64,000 bases of DNA from Flavobacterium taihuense (GTDB lineage: Bacteria > Bacteroidota > Bacteroidia > Flavobacteriales > Flavobacteriaceae). The stretch lies in assembly GCF_019351435.1 (NCBI RefSeq), contig NZ_JAHWYN010000009.1, forward strand, positions 100,289-164,288, given 5' to 3'. The notes below the pieces were generated by a model. That model searched no databases. It was not told the DNA's origin and saw only the letters and a list, made by a program, of their open reading frames with translations. Below, piece by piece: positions 26,073 to 33,645 of this stretch. How positions within the stretch are numbered: the stretch's first letter is position 1; every line of letters starts with the position of its first letter. The position numbers and the translations under genes are program-made.

Positions 26073-26080
26073 TATTTTTG
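26073..26080 (+). promoter_or_regulatory. -7 promoter element of feoAB
   Basis: TATTTTTG matches TAnnTTTG, 26 bases before the TTG start of feoA. No clear iron-box palindrome is visible around it. Confidence 0.5.
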
Positions 26081-26106
26081 TAATCTTAATTCAATCTAAA
26101 TAAGCT

Positions 26107-26349
26107 TTGCAAACAACGATACATTCTCTCAAAAAAGGCCAAAAAGCCATTATACTGGATTTTGATATTGATGTTATTCCATTAAAGCTATTAGAAATGG
26201 GCTGTTTGCCAGGTAATGAAGTCGAATTACTTCAAATTGCACCCCTTGGAGACCCTTTGTATTTAAATATCAACGGATCTCATCTTGCCATTCGCATTGA
26301 AACTGCCAAACTTATTAACGTGGAACTCATTAAAAACAAACAAAAATGA
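26107..26349 (+). CDS. feoA: ferrous iron transport protein A
   Basis: An 80-residue SH3-like FeoA protein that assists FeoB at the inner membrane. The segments KLLEMGCLPGNEVELLQIAPLGDP and a final IRIETAKLINV are typical. The start is TTG at 26107 because no ATG is available and the frame is preceded by a -7 element at the right distance. The stop overlaps the feoB start by 4 bases. Confidence 0.93.
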   Translation: MQTTIHSLKKGQKAIILDFDIDVIPLKLLEMGCLPGNEVELLQIAPLGDPLYLNINGSHLAIRIETAKLINVELIKNKQK

Positions 26350-28445
26350 GTTTAAAAAACATAAACGTTGCTCTAATCGGGAATCCAAACGTAGGAAAGA
26401 CTTCGGTTTTTAATCAACTTACAGGCTTGAACCAACAAGTAGGGAATTATCCCGGAATTACTGTGGAGAAAAAAATGGGTTTTTGCAAACTGCCCAACAA
26501 TATCAAAGCGAATATTCTTGATTTACCTGGGACCTATAGTTTAAACGCAAGTTCTATTGACGAAAGTGTTGTTATTGAACTTTTGCTTAACAAAAATGAC
26601 CGCCTCTATCCTGACGTAGCTTTGGTGGTTACCGATGTGGAGAATCTGAAACGAAATTTACTCCTTTATACCCAAATAAAAGACCTTGAAATACCGACCA
26701 TTTTAGTCATCAATATGGCCGATAGAATGGAACACAAAGGTATTTCACTTGATATTCCTTATCTCGAAGAACACTTAAAAACCAAGATTGCGTTGATAAG
26801 TTCCAGAAAAGGCTACGGAATTGAAGAATTAAAAAATTTAATCGTTAGTTACAAAACCATTTCAAGTGAACCTTGCTTAAACGCTTCGATTATTGATGCC
26901 GAATATTTCAATAGCCTTCGCCAAGCATTCCCCAACCAATTGTTGTATAAATTGTGGTTGGTTATTACCCAAGACGTCAACTTTTTGAATCTGGAACGTA
27001 ACGAAATTCGCAGTTCATTTACCAAATCGCATTCGGATTTGAAACGATTGCAACAAAAAGAAACCATCAAACGCTATCAGTTCATCAACGACGTATTAAA
27101 AGTTGGTTTAAAAATAGATTCAAGTGTTGCCAAAGACTTCCGCAGTAAATTAGATCGTATATTGACCCATAAAATATGGGGTTACGTTATTTTCTTCCTT
27201 ATTCTGTTTGTGATTTTTCAGTCAATTTTTCAATGGTCTAAAATTCCTATGGATTTTATCGACAGTACATTTGCCACTTTAAGTACATTGGCAGGTGAAC
27301 ATTTGCCTCCAGGAATGCTGACCGATTTGATTTCTCAAGGAATAATTCCCGGAATTGGCGGCATTTTAATATTCATTCCACAAATTGCTTTCTTATTTCT
27401 ATTCATTTCCATACTCGAAGAAAGCGGTTATATGAGCCGTGTGGTTTTCCTAATGGATAAAATCATGCGTAGATTCGGCTTATCGGGCAAAAGTGTCGTT
27501 CCTTTAATTTCAGGAACAGCCTGTGCCATTCCAGCAATTATGGCAACTCGAAACATCGAAAACTGGAAAGAACGTTTAATCACAATTCTAGTGACTCCGT
27601 TTACCACTTGCTCCGCACGACTTCCTGTTTACGCGATTATTATTGGGTTGGTTATTCCGGACACCTATGTTTTGGGAATATTAAATGTACAGGGACTGAC
27701 CTTAATGCTTTTGTACGTTATTGGATTTGGTACGGCAATATTAGCTGCATATATCTTGAATATTATTCTAAAAGTGAAAGGCAAAACATTCTTTGTGGTC
27801 GAAATGCCCAATTATAAATTACCAATGTTCAAAAATGTAGCCATTAACGTAATCGAAAAAACAAAAGCGTTCGTTTTTGGGGCTGGAAAAATCATTCTGG
27901 CAATATCGGTTATATTATGGTTTTTGGCTTCTTACGGCCCTGGAAAACAGTTCAAAAATGCAGAAAAGATAATATTAGAAAACACCAAAGCGCATCCATT
28001 GTCGCCAATCGAGTTCAATAATGCTGTTGCTTCGCAAAAACTGGAAAACTCTTATATTGGCTTAATGGGAAAAACCATAGAACCTGTAATTTCTCCTTTG
28101 GGTTACGACTGGAAAATTGGCATTGCCATCATCAGTTCTTTTGCGGCGAGAGAGGTATTTGTTGGAACACTTGCAACAATTTACAGTGTCGGCGGAAGTG
28201 ACAATGAAAATACCATAAAAAACAAAATGGCGGCAGAAGTAAATCCAGTAACGGGCGAAAAAATATTCAATTTTGCCTCAGGAATTTCATTATTGATGTT
28301 TTATGCTTTTGCCATGCAATGCGCCAGTACACTTGCCATTACAAAAAAGGAGACCAACTCTTGGAAGTGGCCCGCTGGACAGTTGGTTTTCATGAGTAGT
28401 TTGGCATATATAGTTGCCTTAATTGCTTTTCAAATTCTAAAATAG
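26346..28445 (+). CDS. feoB: ferrous iron transporter B
   Basis: A 699-residue inner-membrane Fe2+ transporter. The N-terminal G domain has GNPNVGKTS (G1), LPGTYSL (G3) and INMADRME (G4). The two gate repeats carry the conserved Cys residues in SGTACAIPAIMATR and TTCSARLPVY. About ten membrane segments follow from residue ~275. It is translationally coupled to feoA and followed after 6 bases by a 40-residue companion gene. Confidence 0.97.
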   Translation: MSLKNINVALIGNPNVGKTSVFNQLTGLNQQVGNYPGITVEKKMGFCKLPNNIKANILDLPGTYSLNASSIDESVVIELLLNKNDRLYPDVALVVTDVENLKRNLLLYTQIKDLEIPTILVINMADRMEHKGISLDIPYLEEHLKTKIALISSRKGYGIEELKNLIVSYKTISSEPCLNASIIDAEYFNSLRQAFPNQLLYKLWLVITQDVNFLNLERNEIRSSFTKSHSDLKRLQQKETIKRYQFINDVLKVGLKIDSSVAKDFRSKLDRILTHKIWGYVIFFLILFVIFQSIFQWSKIPMDFIDSTFATLSTLAGEHLPPGMLTDLISQGIIPGIGGILIFIPQIAFLFLFISILEESGYMSRVVFLMDKIMRRFGLSGKSVVPLISGTACAIPAIMATRNIENWKERLITILVTPFTTCSARLPVYAIIIGLVIPDTYVLGILNVQGLTLMLLYVIGFGTAILAAYILNIILKVKGKTFFVVEMPNYKLPMFKNVAINVIEKTKAFVFGAGKIILAISVILWFLASYGPGKQFKNAEKIILENTKAHPLSPIEFNNAVASQKLENSYIGLMGKTIEPVISPLGYDWKIGIAIISSFAAREVFVGTLATIYSVGGSDNENTIKNKMAAEVNPVTGEKIFNFASGISLLMFYAFAMQCASTLAITKKETNSWKWPAGQLVFMSSLAYIVALIAFQILK

Positions 28446-28451
28446 CACATT

Positions 28452-28574
28452 ATGATTCAAGAAATAATTGCCTTCATTATACTTGTAATTGCCCTTGCTT
28501 TTTTGATTCGAAAGTTTTTATTCAAAAAAAAATCGGATAAAAATTGTGGAAGCGGAGACTGTGGGTGTAGTTAA
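28452..28574 (+). CDS. FeoB-associated Cys-rich membrane protein
   Basis: A 40-residue protein starting MIQEIIAFIILVIALAF: one membrane helix, then a basic stretch and a Cys-rich tail (NCGSGDCGCS). This matches the FeoB-associated family found directly after feoB in many bacteria, sometimes compared with FeoC. It starts 6 bases after feoB, so it is the third gene of the operon. Its exact role is not established. Confidence 0.85.
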   Translation: MIQEIIAFIILVIALAFLIRKFLFKKKSDKNCGSGDCGCS

Positions 28575-28888
28575 TTTAAGTTTTGAACTTATTCATAAAA
28601 ATTCAATTCTTATCAAAATGAACTTGCCTTATTAGTAAGCAAATGACTTCTATTAAGCACTTTTAAAGCTTTACTTTTGGTTATTTTCCACCTATTATTT
28701 TTAAAACTAATCTTCTTTCTCTTCTTTTTTTGCTCAAAAAACACAAAATACTCTAAAAACTTAAAGCAAAAAGACACGAAATACTCGAATTTCTAGTACA
28801 AAAAACATTTCATTACATTTTTTTATCTTAAATTTATGTCATTAATTTTCAATTACTTAATGCCTATATTTAAAAAAAACTTACTATT
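28575..28888. other. 314-base AT-rich spacer
   Basis: No open frame with coding character and no hairpin with T-run is visible. One isolated TACTTTTG (28672-28679, plus strand) resembles a -7 element but is 210 bases before the next start. Confidence 0.4.
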
Positions 28889-29374
28889 ATGAAAAAACCG
28901 TTTATTAAAGGATTAGTTGTATCAAGTGCATTGTTATTATTAATTGCCTGCAAAAAAGAAGAACCAGTAGCAGCTACTATTGACACTAACCAAATCAAAA
29001 AAGAAATTCAAGCCAAGGAGAATGAATTTGCTGATACTTACAATGCTGGGATTGTGAAAAATATAGGGTATCATGCTGATGATGCCATTACCTACCCGCA
29101 AAACAGCAAACCAATAGTGGGTAAAACAGCAATCGTTACATTTTTAAAAACCCATAGAGATTCTACTTCTGTAGGGCACAAAATTTCGTTTAAAACTAGC
29201 GAAGTTTTTGTATCAAATGATGGGGCACAAGTAGTTGAACTTGGCTATTACAAAGTAGTTGATTCTACAGATACTACCGTAAACTCTGGAAATTATATGA
29301 GCTTATTTGTAAAAAAAGACGGTAAATATGTTTGCCTAAGAGATATGAGCGCATCTGATCAGCCAAACAATTAA
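28889..29374 (+). CDS. lipoprotein with NTF2-like (SnoaL/DUF4440-type) domain
   Basis: A 161-residue lipoprotein. The lipobox LIAC (Cys at about residue 21) ends a hydrophobic signal. The mature part matches the NTF2-like fold of DUF4440 proteins: a helix with ENEFADTYNAG, then HADDAITYPQNSKPIVGKTAI, and strands ending in GNYMSLFVKKDGKYVCLRDM. Such proteins bind small molecules; no activity is known. It has its own terminator at 29394-29433. Confidence 0.85.
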   Translation: MKKPFIKGLVVSSALLLLIACKKEEPVAATIDTNQIKKEIQAKENEFADTYNAGIVKNIGYHADDAITYPQNSKPIVGKTAIVTFLKTHRDSTSVGHKISFKTSEVFVSNDGAQVVELGYYKVVDSTDTTVNSGNYMSLFVKKDGKYVCLRDMSASDQPNN

Positions 29375-29393
29375 AAATAGTCCCCTTCTTTCT

Positions 29394-29433
29394 AAAAAGG
29401 CTATCCGAAATTAATTTTGGGTAGCCTTTTTTA
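29394..29433 (+). terminator. terminator after the DUF4440-type lipoprotein
   Basis: AAAAAGGCTATCC pairs with GGGTAGCCTTTTT (10 bp plus extensions), followed by a T-run. Confidence 0.8.
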
Positions 29434-29701
29434 TATCTATTGGACTGTCAAACTTATCTCCTAACCTAGCTTAAAAAACCATTACTGAAAATTCGGAGCA
29501 AACCTTAGCACTGTATGTCATCAAGTTAAATTTTTATTTTTCTCGCCAAGGCGCAAGGACGCAAAATTTAGAACTACTTTCTTTGCTTCTTAACGACTTT
29601 GCCTTTACTTTGGATTAGTTTAAAAAAAGTAAATTTCTTCAAAGGAAAGCAGATCAAGAAATCCTTAAATTAATGATATTGTCTCTGCATTTCCAAACAA
29701 A

Positions 29702-29732
29702 AACCCCGACCACAAAATTTGTTGTCGGGGTT
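29702..29732 (-). terminator. terminator after the low-complexity exported protein
   Basis: AACCCCGAC (29702-29710) pairs with GTCGGGGTT (29724-29732). The gene on the minus strand ends 44 bases before it. Confidence 0.7.
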
Positions 29733-29776
29733 AGCTATAATGGTATGGTTGTTTTTTAAATAAATAGAAAAAAACA

Positions 29777-30856
29777 TTAACGTCTTCTTCCGCCTCCGCC
29801 GCCTCTGAAGCCGCCGCCGCCGCCGCCTGAACGGTAACCGCCACTGCCCCCACTAAAGCTCGAGCCTGAGGAACGGGAAGAACTCATAGAATTAGAAGCA
29901 GAAGGTCTTGATGAAGTAGATGACCTTCCAGCATCACGTGTTGAAGCTGAATTTCTATTCGCATCGCGACTTGAAGACTTATTATCACGCGTTGAGGCAG
30001 AATTTCTATTTGCGTCTCTTGACGAATTATTATTTCTGTTGTTATTATTGCCGATATTAATATTATTCCTACTATTATTTATGTTGTTGTGCGATACTCG
30101 ATTAGAAGTGTTTCTGCTATTATTATTGTAATTATTGTAATTATTATGATTCACATAAACATTTGTATTGTGATAACCATAGCCTCCTCCATGGTAATAA
30201 TAATGATTAGAACGATAAATACCAACTGCCATCACCGTTGCGAATCCAAACCAAGGTGGATAATACCCGTAATAATACGGAGGATAATACGGCACATAAG
30301 CAGGCGAATAAACATACTGCACAATTGGGGCTTGCTCAACTACTATTGTGGTAGTCGAGGCTGGTACATTCACGGTAACTGGGTCAGCACCTGTATAGGC
30401 TGGATTGGCTGTAACTCCACCGCTACCTTTTGCACTAGGCTCAACAATATAGTCCTTTCCGTATAAATCTTTATCTCCAATAATTTGCAAGCTTATCTTT
30501 TTATTTTTGTCTTTTGACACCATAATGACAGCTACATCCTGCGTTTCAGTTTTGCTTATAGGATCTCTTAGGATAAATGTAAAATCATCACCATCCTTCT
30601 TGGTCTCTACTTTGATAAAATCAACTTTTTTATCGTCGTTTAAATCCAAATTATTTATTTTCTTCTTTTCGTCATTTAATGACTTTTCGAAGTCTTCAAT
30701 CGTTTTTGATTTTTGAAAAAGATCCAATACGGCATAAAGATCCAAATTGTCTCCAGGCAAACCCAATTCACCCGCAGCCGCTTCATTTTGAGAAAAAGTG
30801 GTCAAACCAGACAAACACATTCCTATTATTATAATAGTTAAAAATCTTATTTTCAT
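29777..30856 (-). CDS. exported low-complexity protein (Tyr/Pro, Asn, Ser/Arg, Gly-rich)
   Basis: A 359-residue secreted protein that I do not recognise. A signal peptide (cleavage near TTFSQ) is followed by an ordered domain to about residue 135 with EKSLNDEKKKINNLDLNDDKK and IQIIGDKDLYG-type segments. The rest is low complexity in blocks: a Tyr/Pro stretch (YYPPYYYGYYPPWFG), an Asn-rich stretch, a 17-residue tandem repeat (SSRDANRNSASTRDxxx), a Ser-rich part, and a Gly-rich tail with RGG. A surface or matrix role is possible. It is a single gene with its own terminator. Confidence 0.75.
   Translation of the reverse strand: MKIRFLTIIIIGMCLSGLTTFSQNEAAAGELGLPGDNLDLYAVLDLFQKSKTIEDFEKSLNDEKKKINNLDLNDDKKVDFIKVETKKDGDDFTFILRDPISKTETQDVAVIMVSKDKNKKISLQIIGDKDLYGKDYIVEPSAKGSGGVTANPAYTGADPVTVNVPASTTTIVVEQAPIVQYVYSPAYVPYYPPYYYGYYPPWFGFATVMAVGIYRSNHYYYHGGGYGYHNTNVYVNHNNYNNYNNNSRNTSNRVSHNNINNSRNNINIGNNNNRNNNSSRDANRNSASTRDNKSSSRDANRNSASTRDAGRSSTSSRPSASNSMSSSRSSGSSFSGGSGGYRSGGGGGGFRGGGGGRRR
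29934..30030. repeat. 51-bp tandem repeat inside the low-complexity gene
   Basis: Two copies of a 51-base unit (starting near 29934 and 29985 on the plus strand) encode the 17-residue SSRDANRNSASTRD unit. The copies differ mostly at third codon positions, so the repeat is not brand new. Confidence 0.7.
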
Positions 30857-30961
30857 AATTATTACGATTTAAAATTGCAGTGTAAATATAGCAAACAAAA
30901 CTTAATAAATTATTCTCTGAGTTGAATATATTGAATCAAAAAGTTCAAAATCATATCAATC

Positions 30962-31615
30962 CTAAACTACTTTCACAAACAAATTACTTGCAATTTTATT
31001 AGAAATAGACAATTCTACTTCGTTCACTATTATTTTTAAGGATAAATCAAAAGGTTCCTTTGTGACCACTACAATTTTAGTTCCCAAACCAATTTGCTGT
31101 TTGTCCAGATACTTCAAGAAATCAGAAGAATTGTCTTTCACCCCCACACAAATTCCTGATTGATTAGCCAATAACTCAGATAGCAATTGCTTTTCAATCG
31201 CAATTATTCGACCTTGCGCATCGGGAATTGGATCGCCATGTGGATCTTCAGTTGGATTTCCTAGAAAATCATCAAGCTTATTAATCAGTTTTTCAGATTT
31301 TATATGCTCCAATTGTTCGGCAATATCATGCACTTCATCCCACGAAAAATCAAGTTTCTCAACCAAAAAAACTTCCCATAAACGATGTTTTCTAACAATC
31401 ATTTTGGCAGCTAGTTTTCCGTTTTCCGTCAATGAAACCCCTTGGTATTTTTTATAATTGACCAAGTCTTTTTCAGACAATTTTTTAAGCATATCGGTCA
31501 CAGACGAAGCTTTGGTTTCCATCATTTCTGCAATAGCATTGGTGCTTACTTCACTGTCTAAACTAGTGGTAAGATGATAAATGGATTTAAGATAATTTTC
31601 TTCGGAGAAAGTCAT
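30962..31615 (-). CDS. mntR: DtxR/MntR-family metal-dependent repressor
   Basis: A 217-residue regulator. The N-terminal winged HTH (EENYLKSIYHL, then VSTNAIAEMMETKASSVTDMLKKL) and the dimerisation/metal domain with RKHRLWEVFLVEKL and EQLEHIKSEKL are those of DtxR proteins, and the C-terminal third is an SH3-like FeoA domain. By context, 70 bases after mntH on the same strand, it most probably senses Mn2+ (or Fe2+) and represses uptake genes. A palindromic candidate operator lies at 33614-33631. Confidence 0.9.
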   Translation of the reverse strand: MTFSEENYLKSIYHLTTSLDSEVSTNAIAEMMETKASSVTDMLKKLSEKDLVNYKKYQGVSLTENGKLAAKMIVRKHRLWEVFLVEKLDFSWDEVHDIAEQLEHIKSEKLINKLDDFLGNPTEDPHGDPIPDAQGRIIAIEKQLLSELLANQSGICVGVKDNSSDFLKYLDKQQIGLGTKIVVVTKEPFDLSLKIIVNEVELSISNKIASNLFVKVV

Positions 31616-31685
31616 GCGATTTAGATTGCAGATTTATGATTTAAGATTGCAGATTTCCAATTGAAATTGATTTTTCCAATTGCAA

Positions 31686-33557
31686 TTAATTTTTTACAAT
31701 AAACAAAGGTATTGAAATTTTATGGCGCAGTTTGTCAACTGTGGTTCCAAAAATTAGATCTTTCAAGCCTGTATGCCCATGCGTTCCCATGACCAAAATA
31801 TCAAAACTGCCATTATTAATTATTGTTGGTATAATCTTCGTTGGATTTCCAAATCCTAATTCTGTTTCGATTTTAAAGCCTTTTTGCGAAAGCATTTCCT
31901 TATATTCCAGCAATAGCGTTTCATCTATTGTGGTTTCATGATCATCAGCTTCATTGCCATACATCATAGCGCCAACGGTTTCAACCACATGCATCAAGGT
32001 GTATTTTGCATCCATTCCTCCCAATTCAAAAGCATGGTTTAAAGCGGCTTCATCTGCAGTGGAAAAGTCAACCGAAACAGCAATGTTTTTATAAGAATAG
32101 GTTCCCGTTGAAGAAAACTTCAAAGCCAAAAGATGCGGAGAATGGTTTTGAATATCCGGTTTTGATTTCGTCACAAAAGGTTTAATTACGATATAAAGCA
32201 ATAAAATCAAGAAACTGATTGCCAAAGGCACAACTGTTAACCAAAGAATTAATGGATTTTCTGAAGTTTCCAACCATCCTTGAATTTCAGAATAAACTAA
32301 TTTGGCGTTAAGCGAAACAATAATCAAAGCCACAATCCATGAGGCTATTTGAGTGGTTTTGCTAATATGAAAACCTTTCATTTTTCGTTTATCACTCACG
32401 AAATGAATAAGCGGAATGATGGCGAACCCTAACTGTAAACTTAGAATTACCTGACTCAAAATCAGCATTTTTCCGGTTACGCTTTCACCAAAAATCAAAA
32501 TGACAATTATGGCCGGTACAATCGCAATTAAACGTGTAATGATTCGGCGAACCCAAGGCTGAATTCGCAAATTCAAATAGCCTTCCATCACAATTTGTCC
32601 TGCTAACGTTCCTGTAACCGTCGAGCTTTGACCTGCAGCAATTAATGCTACTGCAAACAAAATAGGTGCCCATTTCGTTCCTAATATCGGTTGCAGAAAA
32701 CGATAAGCATCTTGAATTTCGGCCACTTCAAACATTCCGTTTTTATAGAAAGTGGCTGCCGCCAAAATTAAAATAGCAGCATTAACAAAGAAAGCCAAGT
32801 TTAAAGCAATTGTTGAATCTATAAAATTATATTTTATAGCTTGCTTGATTCCTGCAGGACTTCGGTCAAATTTTCTGGTTTGTACCAGAGAGGAATGAAG
32901 GTATAAATTGTGAGGCATTACAGTGGCCCCAATGATTCCAATAGCAATATAAAGTGCCGATTCATTAGGTAAAGAAGGGATCAAACCGTAAAGCACTTTC
33001 CCCATTTCGGGTTGGGCAAATATCATTTCAAATATAAATGACAATCCAATAATCATTACTAATACAATGATAAAAGCTTCCATTTTGCGTATCCCTTTAT
33101 TGATTAGAAAAAGTAATAAAAAGGTATCCAAAACAGTAATCATTACTGCTTCTACCAATGGAATTCCAAACAATAAATTGATACCAATAGCCATTCCTAG
33201 GACCTCAGCAAGATCACAGGCTGCGATAGCAATTTCGGCAAGAAAATAAAGAATATAATTAATGAATTTCGAATAGGTTTCTCGTGACGCTTGCGCCAAA
33301 TCACGTTGTGTAACAATTCCTAATCGGGCACTTAAACTTTGTAACAGCAACGCCATTAAGTTACTCATTAACAAAACCCACAATAAAGCATACCCAAACT
33401 GACTACCTCCGGCGATGTCTGTCGCCCAATTTCCAGGATCCATGTAGCCTACACTAACCAAATAGGCTGGACCAAAAAAGGCCAATATTTTTTTAAGTAC
33501 TGTTTTTTTATTTTGTGTAGAGACCGATTGGTTTACTTCTTCAAGTGATTTGGACAT
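31686..33557 (-). CDS. mntH: Nramp-family Mn2+/Fe2+ transporter fused to a UspA domain
   Basis: A 623-residue fusion. Residues ~25-460 form an Nramp transporter with the metal-site motif DPGNWATD in TM1 and MPHNLYLHSSL in TM6, about eleven membrane segments. Residues ~485-623 form a universal stress protein domain ending in GTHGHTGLKDLIFG and IPLFIV, the ATP-binding form of the motif. The Usp part probably regulates transport in response to nucleotide state. An ATG 21 bases upstream is in frame but MSKSLEE at 33557 gives the shorter normal N terminus. It is transcribed with mntR downstream and is divergent from the TonB receptor. Confidence 0.94.
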   Translation of the reverse strand: MSKSLEEVNQSVSTQNKKTVLKKILAFFGPAYLVSVGYMDPGNWATDIAGGSQFGYALLWVLLMSNLMALLLQSLSARLGIVTQRDLAQASRETYSKFINYILYFLAEIAIAACDLAEVLGMAIGINLLFGIPLVEAVMITVLDTFLLLFLINKGIRKMEAFIIVLVMIIGLSFIFEMIFAQPEMGKVLYGLIPSLPNESALYIAIGIIGATVMPHNLYLHSSLVQTRKFDRSPAGIKQAIKYNFIDSTIALNLAFFVNAAILILAAATFYKNGMFEVAEIQDAYRFLQPILGTKWAPILFAVALIAAGQSSTVTGTLAGQIVMEGYLNLRIQPWVRRIITRLIAIVPAIIVILIFGESVTGKMLILSQVILSLQLGFAIIPLIHFVSDKRKMKGFHISKTTQIASWIVALIIVSLNAKLVYSEIQGWLETSENPLILWLTVVPLAISFLILLLYIVIKPFVTKSKPDIQNHSPHLLALKFSSTGTYSYKNIAVSVDFSTADEAALNHAFELGGMDAKYTLMHVVETVGAMMYGNEADDHETTIDETLLLEYKEMLSQKGFKIETELGFGNPTKIIPTIINNGSFDILVMGTHGHTGLKDLIFGTTVDKLRHKISIPLFIVKN

Positions 33558-33575
33558 TTTTAATAGTTTAAAAAA

Positions 33576-33583
33576 CAAATATA
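33576..33583 (-). promoter_or_regulatory. -7 promoter element of mntH
   Basis: On the minus strand TATATTTG matches TAnnTTTG, 18 bases before the ATG at 33557. Confidence 0.55.
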
Positions 33584-33613
33584 TAAAATAACTTTACATT
33601 AATGAAATTATTT

Positions 33614-33631
33614 TTTTAGCTTTGTCTAAAA
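33614..33631. promoter_or_regulatory. palindromic operator candidate and -7 element of the TonB receptor operon
   Basis: TTTTAG and CTAAAA are 6-base inverted arms around CTTTGT. The plus-strand -7 element TAGCTTTG (33617-33624) lies inside it, so a repressor bound here would block the receptor promoter. The site is also 31-48 bases upstream of the mntH -7 element. MntR is the obvious candidate; this is an inference. Confidence 0.5.
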
Positions 33632-33645
33632 TTTAATTTAATAAA

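Larger units (their letters stand above)
29375..29776. other. convergent spacer with two terminators and a repeat fragment
   Basis: It holds the terminators 29394-29433 and 29702-29732, and between them a TCTCGCCAAGGCGCAAGGACG stretch (29541-29569, written here in part) of the kind often seen as an intergenic repeat in flavobacteria. No gene is seen. Confidence 0.4.

Noticed and set aside
29541..29569. Repeat-like GCCAAGGCGCAAGGACGC stretch as a possible CRISPR or attachment site
   Set aside because: There is a single copy here with no regularly spaced repeats and no integrase nearby.
30089..30466. A 125-codon plus-strand frame rich in Ile
   Set aside because: It is the antisense shadow of Asn- and Tyr-rich codons in the exported low-complexity gene.
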